DNA of 64,000 bases, taken from assembly GCF_016863395.1 (NCBI RefSeq), contig NZ_BOOU01000068.1, forward strand, positions 61,586 to 125,585, written 5' to 3'. Below the pieces are notes generated by a model, which saw only the letters and a list, made by a program, of their open reading frames with translations, did no database searches and was not told the origin of the DNA. The DNA is from Sphaerisporangium rufum (lineage in GTDB: Bacteria; Actinomycetota; Actinomycetes; Streptosporangiales; Streptosporangiaceae). Of the stretch, positions 53,603 through 63,038 are shown in pieces (position 1 is the first letter of the stretch; each line of letters opens with the position of its first letter). A program made the translations under genes and the position numbers.

Positions 53603-53642
53603 GTTGCTTAGGGCAAGCATATATGTGCTTGCCCTAAGCAAC
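53603..53642. promoter_or_regulatory. 40-base inverted repeat, MarR operator
   Basis: GTTGCTTAGGGCAAGCA (53603-53619) and its exact complement (53626-53642) flank TATATG. Each 17-base arm also contains a MarR-like half-palindrome TTGC-n5-GCAA, so two dimers could bind. It begins 15 bases upstream of the MarR start. Confidence 0.85.
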
Positions 53643-53681
53643 TATGGGGGTCCGAGTATTCCCCCGGATGGGACCGCGGAC

Positions 53682-53710
53682 TTGACAGCGACCAATACGG
53701 TCGTACATAT
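53682..53710 (+). promoter_or_regulatory. Promoter and operator of TetR gene, probably leaderless
   Basis: TTGACA (53682-53687) and TACATAT (53704-53710) are 16 bases apart. CGACC-AATAC-GGTCG (53689-53703) fills the spacer as a perfect short inverted repeat, overlapping a second one, TACGGTCGTA. The ATG follows the -10 by 8 bases and has no ribosome site, so the mRNA should begin at or near the start codon. Confidence 0.65.
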
Positions 53711-53718
53711 TTATCGCC

Positions 53719-54312
53719 ATGGCGCGACCGTCGAAGAAAGAGCACATCCTCCGCGAAGGCCTGGAGGTCGTGCGCCGCAAGGGCTTCACCGCCGCGGGAG
53801 TCCGTGACATCACCGCCGCGGCGGGCGTCCCCCAGGGCTCGTTCACCAACCACTTCACCTCCAAGGAGGCGTTCGGCCTGGAGATCCTGGACCGCTACTT
53901 CGCCGACGTCCGGGACCTCATCGCGGCGACCCTGCGAGCTCCGGACCTGCCTCCGCTGCGGCGGCTGGCCGCCTATTTCGACGCCGTCACCGCCCGGCTG
54001 GCCGAGCGCGGCTGGCACCACGGGTGCCTGGTGGGCAACATGAGCCTGGAGTCGGCCGAGCACAGCGAGGCCATCCGGGCGCGGCTCGCGGCCATCTTCG
54101 CCGAATGGCGCGAGCCGTTCGCCGAGTGCCTGGCGCAGGCGCGCGAGCGCGGCGAGCTCGCGGACGGCGCCGCGCCGGACGACCTCGCCGACTTCCTGCT
54201 CTCCTCCTGGCAGGGGGCGATCCTGCGCATGAAGGTCGAGCGCGACCCCGCGCCGCTCGAGCGCTTCACCCGGGTCGTCTTCACCGGCGTCCTGCGCCCC
54301 CCGCCCCGCTGA
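53719..54312 (+). CDS. TetR-family regulator
   Basis: Repressor of 197 residues: KKEHILREGLEVVRRKGFTAAGVRDITAAAGVPQGSFTNHFTSKEAF is the HTH (about 6-52), and WHHGCLVGNMSLE with the later SSWQGAILRMKVERD matches the TetR_C group often sensing electrophiles or quinones. Its promoter carries its own operator candidate. A haloalkane dehalogenase gene follows 140 bases downstream and may be its target. Leaderless start likely. Confidence 0.89.
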   Translation: MARPSKKEHILREGLEVVRRKGFTAAGVRDITAAAGVPQGSFTNHFTSKEAFGLEILDRYFADVRDLIAATLRAPDLPPLRRLAAYFDAVTARLAERGWHHGCLVGNMSLESAEHSEAIRARLAAIFAEWREPFAECLAQARERGELADGAAPDDLADFLLSSWQGAILRMKVERDPAPLERFTRVVFTGVLRPPPR

Positions 54313-54452
54313 GCCGCCCGCCGTGCCCCGCTCGGCCCTCGACGTCCAGGCGTCCCGCGGCTCCGTCCGTAGCCCGCCGTCCCGCTGACCGCCGTCCCGC
54401 TGACCACATTCCCCTGAGCACCGTCCCCGCGATCCCGCGAATGGAGAAGCCC

Positions 54453-55340
54453 ATGACCCAGCCCGTCCGGCACGACATCCCGCACGCCGACCCCCACCCG
54501 CGGCGCCGGACCAGCGTGCTCGGCACCGAGATCAGCCACGTGGACGTGGGGGAAGGCCCGCCGATCGTCTTCCTGCACGGCAACCCGACCTCCTCCTACC
54601 TGTGGCGGAACATCATTCCCGCGGTCGCCGACCTCGGCCGCTGCCTGGCACCTGACCTGGCCGGCATGGGGCGGTCCGGACCGTCCGGCACCGGCGGCCA
54701 CCGATTCGCCGACCACGCGCGCCACCTGGACGCCTGGTTCGAGGCCATGGGACTGCGGGAGGACGTCACCCTGGTGCTGCACGACTGGGGGTCGGCACTC
54801 GGGTTCCACTGGGCGGCCCGGCACCCCGGCCGGATAAGGGCCCTCGCCTACATGGAGGCGATCGTGCAACCGCGGCTCTGGTCGGACTTCCCCGAGGGAC
54901 GCGACGCGCTGTTCCGCGCCATGCGCTCCGAGCACGGCGAGCAACTGGTGCTGGAGCAGAACTTCTTCGTGGAGACGGTGCTGCCGAAGAGCGTGCTGCG
55001 CGCGCTCGGCCCGGAGGAGATGGCCGCCTACCGGGCGCCGTTCCCCACCCCGGAGTCCCGGCTGCCCACCCTGGTGTTCCCTCGCGAACTGCCCATCGAC
55101 GGGACCCCCGAGGACGTGGCGGAGGTCGTGCGCGAGTACGGCCGATGGCTGGAGCGCAGTCCCGTCCCCAAGCTCTTCATCGCCGCGGAACCCGGCGCGC
55201 TGCTGGTCGGCCGGGCGGCCGAGTACGCGCGGACCTGGCCTAACCAGCGGGAGGTGACCGTGAAGGGCAGCCACTACCTGCAGGAGGACTCCCCCGCCGA
55301 GATCGGTGCCGCCCTGCGGGAGTTCCTCCTCTCGCTGTAA
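54453..55340 (+). CDS. Haloalkane dehalogenase (HLD-II type)
   Basis: Alpha/beta-hydrolase of 295 residues that hydrolyses carbon-halogen bonds. Nucleophile Asp111 and halide-binding Trp112 lie in LHDWGSALGFHW, the second halide ligand is Asn44 (FLHGNPTSSYLWR), acid Glu135 (AYMEAIV) and base His274 (GSHYLQEDSP) complete the DhaA/LinB set, so it should be active. ATG 54453 is set by GGAG 6 bases upstream; ATG 54441 would add four residues. Downstream of a TetR gene that may control it. Confidence 0.93.
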   Translation: MTQPVRHDIPHADPHPRRRTSVLGTEISHVDVGEGPPIVFLHGNPTSSYLWRNIIPAVADLGRCLAPDLAGMGRSGPSGTGGHRFADHARHLDAWFEAMGLREDVTLVLHDWGSALGFHWAARHPGRIRALAYMEAIVQPRLWSDFPEGRDALFRAMRSEHGEQLVLEQNFFVETVLPKSVLRALGPEEMAAYRAPFPTPESRLPTLVFPRELPIDGTPEDVAEVVREYGRWLERSPVPKLFIAAEPGALLVGRAAEYARTWPNQREVTVKGSHYLQEDSPAEIGAALREFLLSL

Positions 55341-55425
55341 GCCGACGCTCGTCGCGAGTGCTGCGGATCGTCCTCACCCGGGACACCTCATCGAATTGGA
55401 GTCTTGTCGGATCGTTGAACGAAAT

Positions 55426-55473
55426 CTACCGTGAGGGTACGCCCGTGGCTCGCGGGCGTACCCGCATCGGTAG
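55426..55473 (+). promoter_or_regulatory. Long leader hairpin before SPFH gene
   Basis: GGGTACGCCCG (55435-55445) pairs exactly with CGGGCGTACCC (55453-55463) around a 7-base loop; outside it CTACCG (55426-55431) pairs with CGGTAG (55468-55473). The outer stem overlaps the ribosome-binding site TAGGAG by three bases, so the hairpin could regulate translation, or be a DNA operator. Confidence 0.55.
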
Positions 55474-55482
55474 GAGAAGCTC

Positions 55483-56439
55483 ATGCGCTTACGTCTCGTC
55501 ACCGTCGTGGCCGCCGCCGTCACGGGACTGATCACGCTGTTCGGGTTCTTCGGCGGGCTGGAGAGCACCGACGGCGGCGAGGTGGGGGTGGTCCGCGACG
55601 GCGGCCTGTTCGACGACAACCGGATCCGCCAGGTGATCGACCCGGGCTCCGGCCTCACCTGGGTGGGCTGGTGGTCCGACGTGCACCGCTACCCGGCCCA
55701 ACAGCGGTTCTACACCATCACCGCGGACGCCAAGCGCAGCACCAACCTCGGCGTCGACGTGGTCACGGTGCCCAGCAGTGACGGTGTCAACATGGGGATC
55801 GAGGGCACGCTCTACTTCACCCTCAACCTCGACCACGACACGCTGAAGAAGTTCGACGACAGGTTCGGCACCCGTCGCTTCCGCGGCCAGGACGACGAGA
55901 TGCGCCACGCCTGGGACGGCGAGGAAGGCTGGTCGTCCTTCTTCGGCCAGGCCGTCCGGCCGGTCGTGGACAACGCGCTGCGCAGCCAGATCGGCGCCTT
56001 CCGTTGTGCCGAACTCGTCTCGACCTGCGCGTTCGTGGAGAGCGGCGCCGACCAGAAGAAGATCGAGTTCGTGCCCCGGGACAACAACTCGGTGCTGGCC
56101 AAGGTGCAGAACGCGGTGAACACCACGCTCGGCGCCGACCTGCGGCAGATGCTCGGCGCGGGCTTCTTCACCGATCTGCGCTTCAACCTGGTGCGGGTCA
56201 CGCTGCCGGCCGAGGTGCAGGCGGCGGTCAACCGCACCCAGGCCGCGTTCGCCGCGGTGGCCGAGAACCGGGCGGCGGTGGCCCAGGCCGAGGCGCAGGC
56301 GGCCGCGAACAAGGCGCGGCAGGACGGCTACGACCGCTGCCCGGCCTGCGCCGAGATCGACAAGCTCAAGGCGCTCCCGCAGGGGATCACCGTGTACGCG
56401 CCCGGCTACGCCGGCGGGCTGACCCTGCCCACCAAATGA
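55483..56439 (+). CDS. SPFH-domain membrane protein
   Basis: Protein of 318 residues anchored by one N-terminal span (about 5-25), with an SPFH/prohibitin-type domain (about 30-240: VRDGGLFDDNRIRQVIDPGSGL, DAKRSTNLGVDVVTVPSSDGVNMGIEGTLYFTL) and an Ala/Glu/Gln-rich coiled coil (about 240-285). Two Cys (CPAC) near the C-terminus are odd for the family. Likely forms a large membrane ring or microdomain scaffold. AGGAGA precedes the ATG. Confidence 0.82.
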   Translation: MRLRLVTVVAAAVTGLITLFGFFGGLESTDGGEVGVVRDGGLFDDNRIRQVIDPGSGLTWVGWWSDVHRYPAQQRFYTITADAKRSTNLGVDVVTVPSSDGVNMGIEGTLYFTLNLDHDTLKKFDDRFGTRRFRGQDDEMRHAWDGEEGWSSFFGQAVRPVVDNALRSQIGAFRCAELVSTCAFVESGADQKKIEFVPRDNNSVLAKVQNAVNTTLGADLRQMLGAGFFTDLRFNLVRVTLPAEVQAAVNRTQAAFAAVAENRAAVAQAEAQAAANKARQDGYDRCPACAEIDKLKALPQGITVYAPGYAGGLTLPTK

Positions 56440-56658
56440 TCGCGATCACACCATGGGGACCCGGTAGCGGATGCCGATCCCGCGGGAGAGGAAGGCCGTC
56501 CTGGCGGATCGATGGCCGCATCCCCGGCCACGGCAGGGTGCTATACGGCATTTGATAGGGGATCCCCCGATTACTCCGATCGGTCGCGGACGGATGGTTG
56601 CCGGGAAGGCCCCCCGGCGACCGGCCGGGCGCCGAACCGAACGACCGGAGGACAACGG

Positions 56659-57993
56659 ATGCGGTTCGCATCACCCGGCACGCGGCGCGCCGGCGCGCGG
56701 ACGACGATGGTCGGCCTGCTGGTGCTCGGCGGCTTATCCGCGCTGCCACCACTCGCGGCGCAGGCCGATCCGGCGCCCACCGCCGGCGGCCGCCCGGACG
56801 TGGTGGCGGAGACCACTCCCCCCGCCGACGGTGCCCTCATCACCCCGGAGCAGGCGCTGGAGCGCGACGCGGCGGCCGCCGCCAAGCTGGCCCACGTCTC
56901 GATTCCGGAGGCCAGGCGCCGGCTGCTCGTCCAGCAGAAGGTCTCGAACTTCGTGGACTCGCTCCCCGAGGACGTCCGGGCCAGGACGTACGCCGGCGGC
57001 CGGCTCGACTTCACCGCGAGCACCCCGGCCACCCTCTACTTCAAGGGCCAGGTCCCCGAGGCTGTCCAGGCCCGCGCGATCCCCGAGGCCAAGCTGGCCG
57101 GAGGCATGAAGTACTCCTTCGAGGAGATGGCCGACCGGCAGAACGCGATGCACGCGGCCGTCAACGACCTCGGCTTCAGCCAGGTCCAGTCGACGTTCGA
57201 CCTGACGACGCAGCGCGTCGAACTCGACGTCGTCCAGCGGCCGGACCGGCCGGACCTGCGCGGTCAGCAGTTGCGGGACAAGCTGACCGCCCGGATGGCC
57301 GCGAACCGCTCCGCGGCCGCCACCCCCGCGTTCACTATCAAGGAACACCCCGCCGGGACCGTTCTGGCCGCACCGAGCACCGGATACGGCGGGTCGAGCA
57401 TGCGCAGCAGCGGTGTCTTCCAGTGCACCTCGGCGTTCGTGGTCCGGCGCACCAGCGACCAGGCGGAGGGGGTGCTCACCGCCGCGCACTGCGAGGGCAT
57501 CAACCAGATGGACGAGAACAACTCCCTCGGCGGTGTCGTCAGCACCTTCACGGCGCCGTTCGTCAGCGAGCACATCGGCGTCAACGGCGACATCGAATGG
57601 CACACCACCACCGGCCACGACGACGTTCCCCAGTTCTGGGACACCGTCGCCACCCGGCGTGCCGTGACGTCCCGGATCAGCAGCTCCGGCTATCTGGACG
57701 GGGCCTATGTCTGCCACTACGGGCGGACGAGCGGGACCAGCTGTGGCTCGATCAACAACACCAACGCCACCATCAACTTCCCCTGGGCCGGCTGCGGCGG
57801 ATGCACCAAGACCGCCTACAACATGGTGGGCGTCAGCGGCGCGGTCAGCATCGGGGGTGACAGCGGCGGGCCCTGGTACGTACTGAACCAGGCCCTCGGC
57901 ATCCATCACGGGTTCAACCCGGTGAACCTGGACCAGTTCTTCAGCCGGATCCAGCGGGCCGAGAACCAGTTCGGCGTGACGGTGCAGTTCTAG
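56659..57993 (+). CDS. Secreted S1-family serine protease with propeptide
   Basis: Exported chymotrypsin-fold protease of 444 residues. Signal peptide 1 to about 35 (VGLLVLGGLSALPPLAAQA), a pro-region of about 200 residues, then the catalytic domain with His277 (TAAHCEG), Asp311 (NGDIEW) and Ser402 (GGDSGGPW). Paired Cys in CHYGRTSGTSCG fit a streptogrisin-like enzyme. GGAGG precedes ATG 56659. Followed by a terminator hairpin. Confidence 0.91.
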   Translation: MRFASPGTRRAGARTTMVGLLVLGGLSALPPLAAQADPAPTAGGRPDVVAETTPPADGALITPEQALERDAAAAAKLAHVSIPEARRRLLVQQKVSNFVDSLPEDVRARTYAGGRLDFTASTPATLYFKGQVPEAVQARAIPEAKLAGGMKYSFEEMADRQNAMHAAVNDLGFSQVQSTFDLTTQRVELDVVQRPDRPDLRGQQLRDKLTARMAANRSAAATPAFTIKEHPAGTVLAAPSTGYGGSSMRSSGVFQCTSAFVVRRTSDQAEGVLTAAHCEGINQMDENNSLGGVVSTFTAPFVSEHIGVNGDIEWHTTTGHDDVPQFWDTVATRRAVTSRISSSGYLDGAYVCHYGRTSGTSCGSINNTNATINFPWAGCGGCTKTAYNMVGVSGAVSIGGDSGGPWYVLNQALGIHHGFNPVNLDQFFSRIQRAENQFGVTVQF

Positions 57994-58010
57994 GACGTGC
58001 CACCGCCACC

Positions 58011-58038
58011 GTGACCGGAGAGCCTGCCCTCCGGTCAC
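58011..58038. terminator. Hairpin after S1 protease
   Basis: GTGACCGGAG (58011-58020) pairs exactly with CTCCGGTCAC (58029-58038) around an 8-base loop, 18 bases after the protease stop and ahead of the convergent LuxR gene. No U-run; probably bidirectional. Confidence 0.65.
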
Positions 58039-58112
58039 CTCCCTGCCGCTCCGCCGGATGAGCGGGGCGTCCGGCGGAGCGCCCGCCCCTTCCCGGGCGC
58101 TCCGCCCGGGCG

Positions 58113-60953
58113 TCATGCGGTGCGGTCGGCGTCCGGCGCCCAGGGGACCGGGCCGCCGGGCGCCGCCCGCGCGCCCAGCGCGGCCAGCTCGCTCCGGTTG
58201 CGTACGCCGAGCTTGCGGTAGACGCGGGTGAGATTGGCCTCGACGGTCTTGGTGCTGATGAACATCCGGCCGGCCACCTCCCGGTTGGTCAGGCCCGCGG
58301 CGACCAGCCGGTGGATCTCCTGCTCCGTGGGCGTCAGCCCGGGGCCCTCCACCCGGCGCTGCCCGCACCTGCGCAGCTCGGCGGCGGCCTGCGCGGACCA
58401 CAGCGGCGCGCCCAGCTCGTCGAAGATCAGGCCGGCCCGGGTGAGCACGTCCCGCGCCGCGACCTTCCGCTTCCCCGCCCGCAGGATCTTGCCGTACACC
58501 AGCAGGGCCCGGCCGCGCTCCAAGGGCATCGGCAGGGCGGCGCAGGCGTCCAGGGACCGCCGCGCCGCCTCCTCCGCGCGGTCCAAGTCTCCCTCGGCCC
58601 GGGCGACCACGGCCGCGGCGCGGGCCAGCACGGCCAGCAACCAGGGGCGGGGCGCGACGCCGGCCCGGTCCTCCAGCCGGGCGAGCAGCGTGTGCGCCTG
58701 TGCCAGCCGGCCGATCGCAGCCGCCGCCTCGATCTGGTCGCCATGGAACATGTACCGCGCCGGCTCCTTGAGCTCCATGGCCTCGACCAGCGCGGCGGCC
58801 CGGGCGAGGTGGTGGCCGGCCCGCTCGGGATCCCCGGCGGACAGGGCGGCGAACCCGAGAACCTGCCGCAGCAGGGCCGCCACATAGGGGTCGCCGGAAT
58901 CCCGGGCCTGCCGCAGCGCGCGCCGGGCGGTGGCCTCGGCCTCGGCGACCCGGCCAAGGTGCGCGTCGACCAGGGCCAGGGCGTACCGGCCGAACCCCAG
59001 CCAGCGCCGCTGGCCGGTCAGTTCCATCACCTCGATGGACCGCCGCGCCTCCTCGTGGGCCCGGGACCAGTCCCCCAGCCAGCAGTCGATCTCGGCCAGG
59101 TGCATCAGCGCGTGCCCCACCGCGGGCTCGTCCCCCCATTCGGTGGCCAGACCGAGCTCGACCGCGAAGCGCCGGCGCGCCTCGGCCGGGTCCATGCACT
59201 TGGCCCACGCCCCGAGCGCCTGCCGGCTCCACGTCTCCGCCCAGTGCCGCGACGGCCGGGCCGGCAGCAGGCGGCCGGCGCGCTCCAGATCCGGCCCGGC
59301 GACGCCCAGGCCGTTGGTGAGCCGGTACATCGCCCGCACGGCCAGCGCGCACGACAGCAACGCCGGCTCCGGGCCCGCCTCCGGCCGGTCCAGCACCCGC
59401 ACGGCGGCCTCGGCCGCGGCGAGTTGCCCGGCCGCGTCATGCGTGCTGAACCACGCCTGGCGCAGGTAAAGCTCCGCCCGCAGGGCCGGATCACCGCCCG
59501 CCCCGGCGAGCGCCCGCCGGCACAGCTCGGCGGCCTCGACCGTCCCGCCCTCGTAGAACACCACCTCGGCCAGGGCCAGGGACGCCCGGGACCACAACGG
59601 GTCCGCCGGCCGGCCCGCCACCACCGCGGCCAGCAGGCCGCGGGCGCCGGCGGCGTCACCCGCGGCGAACAGGCAGCGCGCCGCGGCGATCGTCCGCCGG
59701 TGCGCGCCGTCGATGTCGTCCGGCGGGGTACGGGCCGCCGCCAGGCGCCACAGCCCCGAGGCGGCCGCCGGGCTCCCGCGGTGCCAGGCATCGGCGGCGC
59801 CCCGCTCCAGCAGGGCGGCCACCTCCTCGTCCGGGCCTTCGCCGCACAGCGCCAGGTGCCGGGCCTGCTGCTCCACGTCCCCGACCACCTCGGCCAGCCG
59901 CCGGCGCACCCGCTGGTGGCGCTCGGCCGAGGTCACCGCGCATACGGCCGAGGCCAGCAGCGGGTGGGTGAAGCCGATCCGGCCCTGCCGGACCTCGATG
60001 ATCCCCGACTCCTCGGCCTCGGTCAGCGGGGACAGCCGGCCGTCGGGCACCTCCAGCGCCGCCCGCACCGTCGCGACCGTCGGATGGGCCAGCAGGGCGA
60101 CGTGCAGCAGCGCGTCGATGACGGGTTCACCCAGCGCGCGCACCCGCCGGCCCATCAACTCCGCGACAGACGCCGGAACGGGCAGCGGCTCGCCGGGGCC
60201 GGGGAAGGCGCCGGCGAGCCGCAGCGACCGGACGATCTCCAGGGCGTAAAGCGGGTTGCCGGCCGAGTCCTGCCGCAGGCGGCGCAGCGCCGGCATGGCC
60301 AGTTCCTGCCCGGTGTGCCGTAACAGGATCCGGCGCAGCGTCCCCAGGCCGAGCGGCCCCAGCCGCACCACGGTGACGCGCCCGGCGGGCAGCGCCTGAG
60401 CCGGTCCGGGCGGCACGGTGGCCGGCGGCTCCACCCGGGCCGCCAGCAGCAGGCCCACCGGTTCGCCCGCCAGCCGGCGCGCCAGGTAGGTGATCACCTG
60501 CGCGCTGGCCTCGTCCAGCCATTGCACGTCGTCGACCGCCAGCAGCACCGGACGCTTCCCGGCCAGGGCCCGGACCGCCGACAGCGCGGCCGCGCCGAGG
60601 GTACGCGGGGCCGGCGGCGGCCCGCCGGTCTCCGCCCTGCGTAACAGCGCCACCTCAAGGGCCTGCGCCTGCGGCACCGGCAGCGCCGCACCCACCTCCT
60701 CCAGGACGCCGTGGAACAGGTCGCCCAGCCCGCTGAGCGTGAGCGCGGTCTCGGCCTCCGCGGGACGGCAGGACAGCACGCGGTGGCCGAGGTCGGCGGC
60801 CCGGGCGACGCCGTGGTTCCACACCGTGGTCTTGCCGATGCCCGCGCCACCGGCCAGGACGAAGCCGGCCGCGCCATCGGCCGACGAGGTGAGGAAGCGT
60901 TCCAGGGCGGCCAGCTCGCGACCGCGCCCGTCGACCTCGGGATGACCCGTCAT
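58113..60953 (-). CDS. Large ATP-binding LuxR-family (LAL) regulator
   Basis: Second STAND-type regulator of the window, 946 residues. Walker A AGGAGIGKTTVWNHG (34-48), Walker B PVLLAVDDVQWLDEASA, a long TPR-like helical middle (about 400-850) and a C-terminal LuxR HTH (about 870-925, LTPTEQEIHRLVAAGLTNREVAGRMFISTKTVEANLTRVYRKLG). It differs clearly from the one at 41700, so the two are not a recent duplication. ATG 60953 lacks a visible ribosome site. Target unknown. Confidence 0.9.
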   Translation of the reverse strand: MTGHPEVDGRGRELAALERFLTSSADGAAGFVLAGGAGIGKTTVWNHGVARAADLGHRVLSCRPAEAETALTLSGLGDLFHGVLEEVGAALPVPQAQALEVALLRRAETGGPPPAPRTLGAAALSAVRALAGKRPVLLAVDDVQWLDEASAQVITYLARRLAGEPVGLLLAARVEPPATVPPGPAQALPAGRVTVVRLGPLGLGTLRRILLRHTGQELAMPALRRLRQDSAGNPLYALEIVRSLRLAGAFPGPGEPLPVPASVAELMGRRVRALGEPVIDALLHVALLAHPTVATVRAALEVPDGRLSPLTEAEESGIIEVRQGRIGFTHPLLASAVCAVTSAERHQRVRRRLAEVVGDVEQQARHLALCGEGPDEEVAALLERGAADAWHRGSPAAASGLWRLAAARTPPDDIDGAHRRTIAAARCLFAAGDAAGARGLLAAVVAGRPADPLWSRASLALAEVVFYEGGTVEAAELCRRALAGAGGDPALRAELYLRQAWFSTHDAAGQLAAAEAAVRVLDRPEAGPEPALLSCALAVRAMYRLTNGLGVAGPDLERAGRLLPARPSRHWAETWSRQALGAWAKCMDPAEARRRFAVELGLATEWGDEPAVGHALMHLAEIDCWLGDWSRAHEEARRSIEVMELTGQRRWLGFGRYALALVDAHLGRVAEAEATARRALRQARDSGDPYVAALLRQVLGFAALSAGDPERAGHHLARAAALVEAMELKEPARYMFHGDQIEAAAAIGRLAQAHTLLARLEDRAGVAPRPWLLAVLARAAAVVARAEGDLDRAEEAARRSLDACAALPMPLERGRALLVYGKILRAGKRKVAARDVLTRAGLIFDELGAPLWSAQAAAELRRCGQRRVEGPGLTPTEQEIHRLVAAGLTNREVAGRMFISTKTVEANLTRVYRKLGVRNRSELAALGARAAPGGPVPWAPDADRTA

Positions 60954-61699
60954 CGCGCCCCTGCGGATGCCCGGGCCGGCACCGGTGCCGCCTCCGGATC
61001 GTCAGGACCGGGCCCGCCGGCGCGTGAACACCCGGAGCCGGGAAAAGGAATCGCGCCGGCGACCGGCGAGCAGATTTCCATCCGCCCTCGCGTCAAGGTC
61101 CCCCCGATATCGATGAAACGCCGAACCGGAAATACGGACAGGAATGTCCGGACGTTTTCGAAGATCCAGACGGCCGCGAGAACCAGGTGGGCCGGCACGC
61201 ATATTCACACCTTAACTTCCGCCAGGTGCGGACACCATGGCCGGAAGGCGGGCGCTGCCCTCTAATCATCCGACCCGCCCCCGGGATCGGTAAGCGGCGC
61301 GGCGATCGGTTCCATCGGTGAAAGAAATCGGGACGGCAGGCTCGGCAACGGCGGTAAGAATACGCCTCGATGACGGCGGGCGGCCGGGAAGGCCGGCCGC
61401 CCGGGCACCACCGGGCACCATCCGGGCACCTCGACCTCCGGCGGGTGGCCGCCATCCGGGCCGTCCCGGCCCCGGCCGTGAGCGCCATCCGGGCCGCCGG
61501 GTCCCTGGCCGGTGACGCCGATCCCGTACCGCCGCCCTGCCGCCGGTAGCCATGCCCGCCGTCGCCGCACCGACCCAGCCGACCCTGGCCGGAATTCAGG
61601 TCCAGGTACCGCCGGAAGCCGTGGATTCCACGGCCGGACGGCCACGATGCCGGGGATCACCGCTTCCACCTGCTCCGCGCCACTGGCTAGCCTGAGGCG
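60954..61699. other. Long intergenic region, LuxR / LLM oxidoreductase
   Basis: 746 bases between divergent genes, the longest gap in the window. I find no supported gene; open frames here are Arg/Pro-rich and lack ribosome sites. Local base composition drops around 61080-61220, where promoters of the LuxR gene may lie. No strong palindrome was found. Confidence 0.55.
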
Positions 61700-62569
61700 A
61701 TGGAGATCGGAGTCAACGTCCCGAACTTCGGACCTGGCACGAATCCGCAGATGCTGCGGGACTGGGCACGGACCGTGGAGGACCTCGGATACGACCTGCT
61801 GATGCTCTCGGACCACGTCGTGATCACGCCCGACGTCGCCGAGCAGTATCCGGCGCCGTTCTACGAACCGTTCACCACCCTGTCCTGGCTGGCCGGGATC
61901 ACCACCCGGGTCCGGCTCGGCACGACGGTGCTCATCGTCCCCTACCGCCACCCGCTGCTCACCGCCCGGATGGCCGCCAACCTGGACCGGCTCAGCGGCG
62001 GGCGGCTCGTCCTCGGCGTCGGCGTCGGCTGGGCCCGCCAGGAGTTCGAGGCGCTCGGCGTGCCGTTCCGGGAGCGCGGCCGGCTCACCGACGACCACCT
62101 GCGCGCCATGCGCGCCGCCTGGGCGGACACCGGCGACTACGGCACCGGGCACATCCCGCTGTGGATCGGCGGCAACAGCGACGCCGGGCTGCGCCGCGCG
62201 GTACGGCTCGGCGACGCCTGGCATCCGCTGCGCTTCACCATGCCCTGGCTGCGCGGGGCGATCGAACGGCTGGCCGCCATCGCCGAGCAGGAGCACCGCC
62301 CGCCGCCCGCGCTGGTGCCGCGGATCGCGCTGCGGCTCACCGCCCAACCCCTCACCGGTGACGACCGGCCGGCCGGCGAGGGCACCATCGACCAGGTCAT
62401 GGAGGACATCGAGGGGCTGCGGCGCCTCGGCGCCGGCACGGTCGTCCTCGACCCGTTCGGCACCGACCCGGACGAGACCCTCCGCCCGCAGCCGGCCTGG
62501 GACGCGCTCGCCACCGTGGCCGCGCACCGGCCCGCGCCGGAGGCCGGCGCGGCACACCCGCTTCCGTAA
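61700..62569 (+). CDS. LLM-class (F420-dependent type) oxidoreductase
   Basis: Luciferase-like monooxygenase-fold TIM-barrel protein of 289 residues: MEIGVNVPNFGPGTNPQML, LMLSDHVVITPD, TTRVRLGTTVLIVPYRHPLLTARMAANLDRLSGGRLVLGVGVGWARQEFEALG and IPLWIGGNS. Actinobacterial members of this type, lacking a flavin reductase neighbour, usually use coenzyme F420. Substrate unknown. TGAGG lies 4 bases before the ATG. The deaminase follows 43 bases later. Confidence 0.88.
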   Translation: MEIGVNVPNFGPGTNPQMLRDWARTVEDLGYDLLMLSDHVVITPDVAEQYPAPFYEPFTTLSWLAGITTRVRLGTTVLIVPYRHPLLTARMAANLDRLSGGRLVLGVGVGWARQEFEALGVPFRERGRLTDDHLRAMRAAWADTGDYGTGHIPLWIGGNSDAGLRRAVRLGDAWHPLRFTMPWLRGAIERLAAIAEQEHRPPPALVPRIALRLTAQPLTGDDRPAGEGTIDQVMEDIEGLRRLGAGTVVLDPFGTDPDETLRPQPAWDALATVAAHRPAPEAGAAHPLP

Positions 62570-62612
62570 GAACCCGCCGAGCATTCGTGCGGAGACCACC
62601 GAAAGGACGACG

Positions 62613-63038
62613 ATGACCCCCGACGACGAAAGACTGCTCCGCCAGGCGATCGGGCTCGCCGCCACCGCCCGGGCCGCCGGCGAACCGCCCTTCGGCTCGC
62701 TGCTGACCGGTCCGGACGGCGAGGTGCTGGCCGAGGAGCACAACACCTCGATCGGCGACCGCGACATCACCGCGCACCCGGAACTGAAGCTGGCCCGGTG
62801 GGCCGCCCGCGAGCTCGCTCCGGAGGTGGCCGCGGCCACCACCATGTACACCAGCTGCCAGCCGTGCGGCATGTGCGCCGGCGCCATCGAGCGCTCCGGC
62901 CTCGGCCGCGTCGTCTACGCCCTGTCCACCGAGCAGCTCACCCCGCTGAAGCCGCCGGTGACCGCTCCGCCGGTCCGTCTGGACGGGCCGGCCCTGCCGG
63001 ACGAGGCCCGCGCCGTCGTCGAGGGCTACTACATGTGA
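62613..63038 (+). CDS. CMP/dCMP-type nucleoside deaminase
   Basis: Zinc hydrolase of 141 residues from the cytidine/guanine deaminase fold. The zinc site is His55-Pro56-Glu57 (an HPE rather than the usual HAE) and Cys85, Cys88 in SCQPCGMCAGAI. Members deaminate guanine, cytosine or other bases; this one cannot be assigned. AAAGGA lies 5 bases before the ATG. Probably co-transcribed with the LLM gene, with the hydrolase gene following 129 bases downstream. Confidence 0.88.
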   Translation: MTPDDERLLRQAIGLAATARAAGEPPFGSLLTGPDGEVLAEEHNTSIGDRDITAHPELKLARWAARELAPEVAAATTMYTSCQPCGMCAGAIERSGLGRVVYALSTEQLTPLKPPVTAPPVRLDGPALPDEARAVVEGYYM

